19,963 nt of DNA. Origin: Acanthamoeba lenticulata (lineage: Eukaryota > Discosea > Longamoebia > Acanthamoebidae). The position numbers and the translations under genes were made by a program. Below, in pieces: positions 1 through 9,000 of the stretch (within the stretch, counting starts at the first letter, position 1; each line of letters begins with the position of its first letter). Location of the stretch: NCBI GenBank assembly GCA_002179805.1, contig NAVB01002784.1, positions 1-19,963 on the forward strand. The letters are read 5' to 3'. The notes beneath the pieces are model-generated. The model was not told the DNA's origin. It saw nothing but the letters and a program-made list of their open reading frames with translations, and made no database searches.

Positions 1-1276
1 GCTGTTCATCCTGCCGGTGGTCTACGTCTTCTCCATCTTCGGGTACCTGTTCCTGTCCAAGTACTACGTCCCGGAGAACAACGCCTACTGCGACACCGTC
101 CTCCAGTGCATGCTCTGCAACATGCAGATGGGGTACGCACTCTTTTGCTTTATATTTATTTATTTATTTATTAATGAAATTTATTTTGAAATTTACTTAT
201 TTTGAAATTTGTGTTGTAATTGTTATTTTTTAATTATTTATGTTTGTATTTGTGCGCCACACACAGGCTGCCACTGCAGGGCGGCATCATCCAGGTGCTG
301 CCCAACGCGCCGATCGAGGACCCGTGGTGGGAGATCACCGGGTGGGCCATCTACCTGCTGGGCTTCTGGGTCGTGGTGGGCATGTTCCTCCTCAACATCT
401 GCCTCGCCATCATCGTCGACACCTTTGGCCGTACCCGCCCTCCAGCCCCGCGTCCATGCACGGGTCTGTGAGCTCACGCGCGTGCGCGATGGCATCGCAC
501 AGTGTTGCGCGATCGCGAGTCGGACTTTAGGTCGTGGATCGCGAGCAATTGCTTCATCTGCTCCGTCGCCCGCGACAAGTTCCAGTCTCTCGGAGGCCGC
601 GCCAGTACGCCGACGACAACGGCCGCCCTGTGCTTTTTGCTCTGGCCTCGGGAATCTGACCTGCAGCTGGCCTCTTTCTCTCTTTGCTGCAGTGTTTGCG
701 CGGCACATCAGCGGGGAGCACGACCTGTGGCACTACCTCTACTTCTTTGCGTTCCTCAAGTACAAGCGCGACGCCATCAAGCAGCAGCACAAGGCCCGCA
801 AGCGCGCCAGCCGCCGCTCCCCGCTCGCCGGCGATGACGCCGGTGACGCCTTCTTCGACGACGAGGACGAGGACGACAACGACGAGGACGGCGACGACAG
901 CAGCAGCGGGGCGGGGCCGGGACGGGAGCAGGGCTGGCGGGCGTCGCTGCGGTTCACGCACGTGCAGCGGGAGATCTTCAAGAAGATCAGCTCCGGGAGC
1001 GAGGAGGACATATTGTCCATCTTCCCCATCGAGCGGTCGCAGGCCATGGAGGAGGTCGAGCGGCAGCTGGCGGCCAGCAAGGCCGAGCACGACCCAATCG
1101 TCGAGATCCACAAGGTCAAGAAGAAAGTCAAGGACAACCACCAGCTCCTCAAGCAGGTCCTCGTGCAGCAGCAGCAACACCAACAGCTCAACAACGTTGG
1201 CTTTGCCAGCGGCGTCGGGCGGAGCCCGTTGGGCGCGTCGACCCTGAGCTTGCCCTCTTGGCGTCACGACGTATGA
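1..1276 (+). CDS. IP3 receptor-like intracellular calcium channel, C-terminal part (5'-truncated, four exons)
   Basis: Exons are 1-132, 267-430, 503-604 and 693-1276; phases agree at each junction and the stop is TGA at 1274-1276. The family forms tetrameric ER channels that release calcium when IP3 binds. The window opens inside S5 (VYVFSIFGYLF), followed by a very short luminal loop, a pore helix and filter region (QGGIIQ at about 280-297), S6 ending in CLAIIVDTF, and a cytosolic linker with CFIC and, in the last exon, HISGEH. These are the CxxC and H-x4-H of the IP3 receptor zinc-binding linker. The chosen splice sites give 17 residues between DTF and CFIC, the same as I recall for vertebrate IP3 receptors. 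The tail has a basic stretch, an acidic Asp/Glu run, then a Glu/Lys- and Gln-rich predicted coiled coil. The ligand-binding half lies upstream of the window. A ryanodine receptor is less likely because RDKF follows CFIC and DLWHYL follows the His pair. The filter is atypical. Confidence 0.86.
133..266 (+). other. AT-rich intron inside the pore-coding region of the channel
   Basis: Donor GTACGC and acceptor CACACAG, phase 2. The intron is markedly AT-rich and contains a TTTA/TATT tandem tract at about 153-173, in strong contrast to the GC-rich exons. Joining the flanks restores a gapless match to the IP3 receptor pore loop (NMQMG then LPLQGG). Confidence 0.85.
431..502 (+). other. Intron between S6 and the zinc-binding linker of the channel
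   Basis: Donor GTACCC after TTTGGCC, acceptor CGCACAG, phase 1, 72 nt. Another pair (GTGAGC at 468 with TTTAG ending at 530, phase 2) also keeps frame, but it gives a proline-rich, longer DTF-CFIC spacer. The chosen pair gives LLRDRESDFRSWIASN and the family spacing. Confidence 0.7.
605..692 (+). other. Intron splitting the zinc-binding linker of the channel
   Basis: Donor GTACGC, a pyrimidine-rich end (CTCTTTCTCTCTTTGCTGCAG), phase 1, 88 nt. It separates the CFIC half from the HISGEH half of the linker. Confidence 0.75.
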
Positions 1277-1374
1277 GACGGCGAGGAAAGGCAAACCATT
1301 TGACCTAATTTGGGTAATGGAGAAAAAAAAATATTTTCAAGGAGAAGAGTGATGCCACTGCAGAGGACGTAAGG
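1277..1374. other. Short intergenic gap: 3' UTR of the channel and 5' region of the fucosyltransferase
   Basis: Only 98 nt separate the TGA of the channel from the ATG of the next gene on the same strand. The gap has an A-run followed by TATTTT at about 1323-1337, which could serve an upstream or downstream signal. I see no convincing AATAAA or TATA box. Confidence 0.5.
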
Positions 1375-2928
1375 ATGAAGGAGAGACGAGAGATTCACAA
1401 CAACGCAGGGTCTCCTTGGGTGGAGCGCACGCCGTACGTGCTCTTCACACTGTGCCTGGCTCTCGCCCTGCTGTGCTACTTGCTGGTGGACTCTGGCGAC
1501 GGGCGGGTGGTTGAGCTGCTCGAGGACGAACTGCTGCCATCGGAACTCAGCAACATCACCACCATCCTCTATTATACACCACGCTTCGGCCACGACGTGA
1601 CGGCCAAGCCGTTTGTCCGCACTTGTCCTTCCCGTGCTGGCCCAGGTTCGGTGTTCTCTGGCTGACATTGCGCTGTGCCTTGCCTCTCCACTCACCACAC
1701 AACGTGGCAGGCACGACACAGTGCCGCTTCACGAGCAACGTATCTGTTGAAGCCGACGCCCTGGTGTTCCACGCAAGAGACATCGAAATGCACAAGATCC
1801 CAGCCCGTAAGCCACGACGCCAGCTGTGGGTCTACTGGTCGGATGAGAATCCTCTCTACGACCACCGCTCCTGCGGGTGGTACTACCGCTTCAAGTTCTG
1901 GGAGCGGCAATGCGACAAGCTCTCGCTCAATGCCGACCGGCTTGGGATGTTCAACCTGCGGATGGGCTATCAGCTTCACTCGGAGATCCCCGTCCCCTAT
2001 CTGCGCAGCTCCCTGAGGCAGGTCACAGACGCGCCATTTGCGACCCATCCAACACAACGGAAGAACGCCGTCGTGTGGGTGGCCAACAACTGCAAGTCGT
2101 TCAACAAGCGCGAGGAGTTTATCGAAGCGCTGATGAAGCATTACCCCGTCCATTCCTACGGGGACTGCATGCGCAATGTGGCCGGCAAGGAACGGGACAT
2201 TGGAGAAAGCGAGGTACCGCACGATGAACCGCACTCTGGTTGTTAGAAGACCTATGGCACTAACAGCCTCATCACACCAGCTGATAGCTCTGCTTGGGCA
2301 GTACAAGTTTGTTTTGGCCTGGGAGAACGCCAACTGCGACGACTACGTGACGGAGAAGCTGCTCCACGCCTTCCAGGCTGGGGCGCTTCCAATCGTTGAT
2401 GGGCCCAAGGACTACTCGCCGTTCGTGCCCAACAATCACTCCGTGATTAGGGTAGATGCGTTTGCCAACCCAAAGGCTCTGGCCGACTTCCTTCGCGTGC
2501 TGGAGAAGGACGACAAACTCTACATGAGCTACTTCGACTACAAGCCTCCCATGTCTCACTATGACCCGGCCTTCTTGGCCTACAATGTGGACAATGACGA
2601 CCTCTGCCACCTTTGCACGGTCGTTGCGGACGAGATCAGGCAAGAAACAGCTCCTGCCAAGAAGGTCAAGCTGGACAACTCTTGCACGCGACGACATTGG
2701 TCGCGCACCTACTATGACGACGGCACCATGTCGGCGGAGCCGACGCCTCGGTGGATCGAAGAGTGGGGCCTGGGCGGGGAGGATCTGGTCTTGTGGGCCA
2801 TGGGGCTGGGCAGCGCCATCCTGCTCGTGGCGGCTGCCATCACCTTCTTCTCCCGAGACAGACACGCTCGCGCCGCAGGACGAGGGGCCATCCTGCCTCG
2901 ACGACGCGCAGGTGTCGACATCTTATGA
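1375..2928 (+). CDS. Alpha-1,3-fucosyltransferase-like glycosyltransferase (GT10 family)
   Basis: Exons are 1375-1633, 1711-2213 and 2281-2928, giving about 469 residues; the start is the first in-frame ATG before a signal-anchor helix. GT10 enzymes move fucose from GDP-fucose onto GlcNAc of glycans in the Golgi lumen. Residues about 20-38 (TPYVLFTLCLALALLCYLLV) look like a type II membrane anchor. The stem/N-domain carries CRFTSN, ADALVFHARDIEMH and QLWVYWSDENP. The C-domain has the GT10 signature YKFVLAWENANCDDYVTEKL at about residues 262-281, followed by FQAGALPIVDGP; the TEK triplet matches nucleotide-sugar-contacting residues known in bacterial GT10 enzymes. NIT and NVS are possible N-glycosylation sites. 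A second hydrophobic helix lies near the C-terminus (about 423-445), which is unusual. Acceptor specificity (core N-glycan or Lewis type) cannot be read from the sequence. Confidence 0.88.
1634..1710 (+). other. First intron of the fucosyltransferase gene
   Basis: Donor GTGCTG, acceptor ACGTGGCAG, phase 1, 77 nt. Joining gives CPSRTTQCRFT, the Cys-x6-Cys pair before the FT motif. A downstream donor (GTTCGG at 1645) with the same phase is a weaker alternative, so this boundary is uncertain by a few codons. Confidence 0.6.
2214..2280 (+). other. Second intron of the fucosyltransferase gene
   Basis: Donor GTACCG after GAG, acceptor CACACCAG, phase 0, 67 nt. It joins RDIGESE to LIALLGQYKFVLAWEN, restoring the run into the GT10 signature. 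Confidence 0.82.
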
Positions 2929-3010
2929 ACGCGTTGAAATGATGAAAGAAAGGATGAAGAGCAAGATGGGGTTTGTTCTTCCCATGGGTCTGTGCTGTAC
3001 AGAGACGCGG
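2929..3010. other. Convergent intergenic gap of 82 nt
   Basis: This lies between the TGA of the plus-strand fucosyltransferase and the TAG of the minus-strand mysterin gene. No AATAAA hexamer is visible on either strand, so the 3' UTRs of the two transcripts probably overlap each other or the neighbouring coding sequence. Confidence 0.6.
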
Positions 3011-6000
3011 CTACGCGCTTGCGGCTAGAGCGCGGGCCATGCGTGAGGCCTCGAGGCAGTGCTTGACCTTGAGGGCTGTGGGGAAGGTCTGCGGCTCCTT
3101 CTGCGCCTTCTTGCTGTTGGTGCGGACGGGGGTCCGGCGATGGCCCGCCGCAGGCTGCTGCTGCTGTTGTTCGGCGGCGAGGGTGGGGGGCATGGCCTGG
3201 CTGAACTCGGTCAAGGGCCCCAGCTCGAGGGGCTCGAGCTCGAAGGCCTCACGCCAGTCGTTGTTGGTGAGGAGGTTGCCCACGTACTCGAGCAAGCCGG
3301 CGTCGGGCCGCTGGGTCTCCTCGAGGAGCGTGTTGCGTACGTAGGCCTCGAGCGTGTCGGCCAGGATGGCCCGCGAGGGCGCCGACAGGCGGGTCTCGCA
3401 GTAGCGCTTGAACTGCTTGGCGAGCTCCTTGGGCAGCTTCTCGCGGTACTTGGCCGCGAGCGCGCTGAACGGGTCCGGGTAGACAAGCCGGTGCAGTTCG
3501 CGCCACAGGGCGTTGATGTCGGCCAGGCACACCCCGCCGGGCCCGGCGAGGAAGCCAAAGTGGAGGCCGCTGGCCTCGTCCTGGCAGTCGAGGAGGAGCA
3601 CGTCCTCGGCGTACTCGACCAGCGGCTGACGCGCGTCGCCGCCCGAGGCCCGGAGGAAGTGGAGGCACATCTCCACCGCGCGGAGGCAGCGCTGGGCCAG
3701 CTCGGGCGTGGCCAGCTCCTGCTGCAAGCGCTGCCGCACGCCGTCGGCCAGCTCGCGCTGGGGCGACACGGCGGCTTCGATCTGGCGGAGCAGGTTGCTG
3801 GCGCCGGTCTCGTTGAGGAAGCTCATCATCCGGAGCTGGGCCGGGTCCGGGTTGATCAGCGGCCGCCCGTGGACGCACTCGTCAAACACGAACCGCTCCA
3901 TGCGCTCAAAGTCGTAGGCCGTGTGGTGGCCCTGCCCGTAGGCGTAGGACCGCGCGGCCGCCAGCTGGAGCGCGCGCTCGATGGGCCCGCCCTGGGCGGG
4001 GAACGGCTGCAGCATGTGCCGCGTGCGGACGAGGTGGAGCGCCACCTGCCCGAACCGCGACAGCTTGGCCCGGTAGACCGCGTCGGCCTGCTCGGCGTTC
4101 AGCGCCCCGTCGTCGGCCGCGATCTCGGCCGCCAGCGTGCGGTGCATGCGCGTGAGGAGGTCGTTGTGCTTGGCCACGAGCCACTTGACCAGCGCCACGC
4201 CCTGCGCGCCCTCGCCCACCAGCATGTTGATCGAGTACGCCAGCGCCACCTGTTGTTCACGCAAGACCCCCATCGAGTCAGTAATCAAAGAGCCCAGGTC
4301 AGAGAACGAGGCCAAACGTACGCCGTCGTGCATGTCGGTTGTGAGGACCAGGTCCTCGCCGTCGTTGCTCCGCACAAACGCGCGCGCCCGGTTCCACCCG
4401 TCGGCGAACCGCCTAAAGAGCGCTGTCCACTCGCGCCGCTGCTGAGGCGAGAGGCCGCGGAGGACCTCGGCCACGGTGCGCGTCTCGGCCGTCTGCTTGT
4501 CGAGCCGCTTGTTGAAGTGCTGCTCGACGGCGCTCTTCCAGGCCAGCACATCGGGCAGCGTCGCCACGCAGCGCAGCAGCTGCTCCTCGGCCAGCAGCGT
4601 CGTCAGCGTCGGGTACCGCCCGTCCGCCGCCGCTGGCGCCGCGCCACCGCCGCCGCCGACGAACCGGCGCTTGAAGTCCTCCACCGACACGCGGGTCCGT
4701 GTGCGCCACAGCGCCGGTTGGTTGTGCGTCCGGTAGGCGCCGTCGTCGGCGCGGCCCTGGGCCAGCTCGGGGTCGACAGTCTCGGTAACAGCCTCGAGCA
4801 CCTGCTTTTGCTCCGGCTGGGCTGCTTGCTGCATGCGGACCTTGAGCTCGCGCAGCTTGGCCTCGGCCGTGGCGGCCGTGAAGAGGCCCTGCGTCGCGCC
4901 CACGGCCCATTGCTCCCACTCTTGCCGCTTGGCCAGCGTGTCCAGACGCGAGTAGTCCTGGTCGCCTCCCGGCGGGGCCGCAGCCGAGGCCAGGCTGTCG
5001 AGAGCCCAGTGCATGAGCAGGAGCGCGTCCTCCTGGTTGGTCGCGATCAGCCCGCTCAGCGTCTGCCACGACTGGCTCGCCCGCTGCCCAAAGTGCTGCT
5101 CGTCGGCCTCGGCCTCGTTGAGATTGATGCCGGCGAGGGCCAGCGCATGGGCCTTGGAGGCGCCGCCAAAGTTGGCCGCTGAGCTCAGAAGCAGCGTCGC
5201 GTCGACCAGGAATCGCAGGAACCAGAAGGCCGACGCCGACGGGCAGTCGCGCACGCGCCACGCCGCGTTCTCCACCAGCACCAGCGGGCAGTAGCCTTTG
5301 GGCGTCTTGTTGGTCAGCGTGTTGACGTCGATCATCTCCACAGTAGCGCCGAAGGTGCGCGGCTGGCCGCGGCCAGCCTCGATCAGGAGCTTGTGGCCCG
5401 GCAGCGGCTGGTGCTTCGTGCCGCCAACCTTGGCCGCGCAGCCGTCGACGCCGCAGTCCTCGATGCTCATGGGCATGCCGCACGGCGGGACGTTGTAGAC
5501 GTGGTCGCAGGTGCTGAGGTAGGTGTTGCCGGGCAGGCGCATGGACTCGCGGGCGATGCGCAGGCGCGGGTCGTCGGGCATGGAGGGCAGGTAGCAGTCG
5601 GCCTGCGTCTGCGGGGCCAGGAGGAGGCTCCACAGCGGCGTGGCGCGCTCGCCCAGGCGGCTGATGACCCCGGCCAGATGAGCGAGCAGCGAGTGGGTCG
5701 CCATCGTCTCGTAGGGCGTGGCCTCGCTGATGCGCCAGCGCTCGAGCGCCCATTTGTTGTTCACGTAGCACGAGGCCAGATGGGCCCACTCCTTACGCCC
5801 GACGCCGAGCGCGTTGGCGTACTGCTGGTTCAGGAACTGCTCGAGCCAGGCGCGGCCATTACCCAGGCTCCGGCCGTTGTCTTCGGCGTAGCGCACGGCC
5901 GTTTGGCGGAAGAGCGCCGGGAACAGGGCATAGGGCAGCAGCGGCGCGGCGCCGGCCGGAAGGAGCCGGTTCTTGAGGCCGCTTGGCTCGCCCACCTGCA

Positions 6001-9000
6001 GGGCGTTGCTCAGGCCATCGCACCAGGCTTGATAATCGGGCAGCTGGAGCAGTGCGCAGGCGTCCACCGAAGGAACCCGCTCGCAGCGGCTGCCGGAGCC
6101 CGCGAGAAGCAGGCGCTCGATGTCGAGCTCGGCCAGCCAAGGCAGGAGCTCGCGCGCTCGAGGGCTGCAAAGCACGGCCTTGGCCAGCTGGAGGCCGCTC
6201 CGCCGGGCGAGCTCGCGCACGAGGTGAAGCACGGGCTGGCCCAGCGGCAGCTTGCCCGGCCCGGTAGAAAGTCGCGCCGCGGTGGGAAGCAAGTTGTTGG
6301 CGGCCTCGAGCATCTGCTCGCGCTGGCGCTGTCGGACCAGGTCGAGCGGGGCATCGGCTTCGAGCACGCAGCCGAGGAGCTCGTCGGCAAGCCGCCGCAC
6401 GACGACGCGGGTCAGCGCCACAGCGTGCAGGCGATCGATGAGACTCGTGCTCTGGAGCCAGGCCGCCGCGTGGCCCGTCTGGTCCTTGAGGTGATGAGCC
6501 CTGAGGCCCGAGGCCGACTCAAGCCAGTCCTCAAAGCACTCGAGGTAGAGCACCGCCAGCGGCTGGTCGTCAGCGGTGATGGTGGCCACGCCCGGCTTGG
6601 GGACAGTGAGGGTCGCCAGCTGGTCGGCTAACACGCGGCGCGCACCCGATTCGTTCCACTGCTGGATGGAGTCGTGGCCGCGCAGGAGCTTGCCAATGAT
6701 GGCGCTCTTGGCCGGTGGCGAGAGCTCAACACCATCGGCCGCCACGGAGAACAGGTCGCTCCGGTCGACGATGGCGCGGCCCAGGAGCTCGAGGCCCATG
6801 GCCAGGTCGGCCGGGTGCTCGAGGATGGTCGGCAGGAAGGCGCTCAGCACAAACTCTTCGGCGAACCGGTTCAGCTGCTGCCAGTGGCGCGCCGGATTGG
6901 TGGGCACGGCGAGACCCCTGCGAAGGAACTCGATCACGATCTTGAGGGCCTCATGCTTGGCCAGGTCCTGAACAGTGCGCAGTTGGTCGTGCAGCAGGCG
7001 GTCGAACAGGACAAGCGAGCCAAAGGGCATGCCGAGCGGCACCACCACGATCTGATGGAAGTCAGCCAGCAGCTGCGCCAGCCGCCACTGATGCTCGACA
7101 TCGATCAGCTCCTCGCGCATTTCCTCACGCGCCCGCCGCAGGTCCTCATCCTCTTCGTCCTCTTCGTCCTCTTCCTCATCGTCTCGTTCCTCGTCTTCTT
7201 TCGGTTGTTCCCCGTCGTTGTCCTCCTCCTTCGGCTTGTCCTTATCGCCCTGGCCAGCAGCTGCGTCGCCCTCAGGCTGAGGCCGGGAGGCGGCCAGCAG
7301 CGCCAGAAGGGAATTGACTCCACCGCGGAGCTCCACACAGCGCGCGGCCCAGGCAGCCACGGCAGCGTCGTTGAGGCCGTTCTCCTGCGCGGGCAGGTCC
7401 AGCGCGGACAGGAGCGACCGCACGATGGCCAGCTGCTGGCACACCAGCGGCAGCGGGTGACGCGCGACTGACAGGAGGTTGAAGTCGATCGTGGTGCCCT
7501 GGTGGCCCAGCACGTTGAGCGCGATGAAGAGCTCGTTGGCGAAGCCCTCCACAGCCCAGAAGGCCGCATGGATGGCGGCCACCTGAGTGGCAAGGTTGCC
7601 CGCCTGCTGCATGGCAGCGAGCAAGAGGGCCTCGAGCAGCCGCTTGGCCGTCGTGAAGAGGCGCCCGTTGTCGTCGACCGTGATGCTGCCGCTACCGCGC
7701 ACCTTGATCTCGACAAAGTCGTTGAGGTAGCGCCGCGCGATGCTGTCGTCCAGGTCGCTCAGCTCGTGCAGCTTGCCGTTGGCGATGATCTGCTGCAGGG
7801 CCTCATTGGTGGCTTGGACTGGGTCTTCAAACTCCTTGTCGAGCGCCTGCGCGTTGGTCTCGGCGTCGTGGCGCAGCAGCTCGACGGCCGACACGACGGC
7901 CGTGCTGAAGGGGAACGTGGCCTTGATTTGCTGCTGCACCTCGAGCCTCGGCCCGCCGGCAGCATTGCCGCTGCCACCGCCGCCGGCAATGGCCTCGAAC
8001 GGCCACAGGCCCGGCGTAGCCAAGAGCGCCAGCCACAGCCGGCCGAGCGGGTGGTCGGCCCGCTGCTGCAGGCACGAGTCGAGGAGCTCGAGGTTGCTGT
8101 TGGCGGCCACCTGGGCCAGCAGCCACGACAGCTGGCGTGCAGTGCTGTTGACCAGGTGCTGGTAGAACGCCGCGCGGAGCGACCCCTCACGGCTGCTCGC
8201 GTTGGTCCGCAGCAGCCTGGCCTGCCACTCGACGGCGCCGCCGTTGGCATCGTCTTCGGTAGCCTTGGCGGCGTAGACGAGCTGCTCGGCGAGCCCGACG
8301 ACAAACTCTTGTCGCTTCAGGACGCGCTCCATCAAGGAGATCAGCGCCGCCTGGCGGCGCATCGTTTCGGCCGCAGCTTCACCTGTCGTCATCGAGAACT
8401 GGAGGCGGTTGAGCGTCCGCCGGTACTCGCGCCGGATGAGCTCCGGCAGGACGGCGTGTGCGATCGAGTCCTGGTGCAGGATGTCGCTCATCGACCGGTT
8501 GAGCATCTGCTCGATCTCGGGCTCGCCCGTCTCGCTGCCGCTGAACACGTTGTCGAGGTAGACGTGCCGATACTGGCGCTCGACGTCGATCTTGGTCTCG
8601 GTGGCGGACGTTGCCCGCTGGCGCGATCCCGCTGCGGCGGCTGGGGCGTTGGACGCCGTCGACGCAGCGCGCGGCAAGAAGCGGAGAATGATCACGTGCC
8701 GTGGCTTCTTGCCATTCTGGGCCACCACGAACCGGGCGCGCTCGCGCGAGCACAGGAACTTGAAGTGCCGCACGCGGTCGTCGCTGCAACCCGGCGCGTG
8801 TGCGGCCACCAACAGATAGCGCTCTTCGTCGTCATTGTTGTCGACCTCGTTGTCCCCAGCAGGAGTCGCAGCTTCCACAGCACCGGCGTCGCCTTCGTCA
8901 GCCTTGTCTTTGCCCTTGTCATCCGCGCGGAGGTCTTCGAAATCGCGCGCGGAGCGCTTGGTGGCGTAGAAGTCCGACAAGATGCCGAGGAGCTCGTGTT

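Noticed and set aside
468..530. Alternative intron of the channel using donor GTGAGC and acceptor TTTAG
   Set aside because: It keeps frame but adds a proline-rich segment (RTRPPAPRPCTG) and spoils the DTF-CFIC spacing that the chosen sites reproduce exactly.
3059..5182. A 707-codon plus-strand open frame opposite the mysterin exon, and similar long antisense frames at 5393-6631, 7502-9343, 9359-10846 and 12532-13887
   Set aside because: High GC at third positions of the minus-strand gene suppresses antisense stops. The antisense translations are Arg/Gly/Leu/Gln-rich with no recognisable domain, while the minus strand encodes conserved mysterin blocks.
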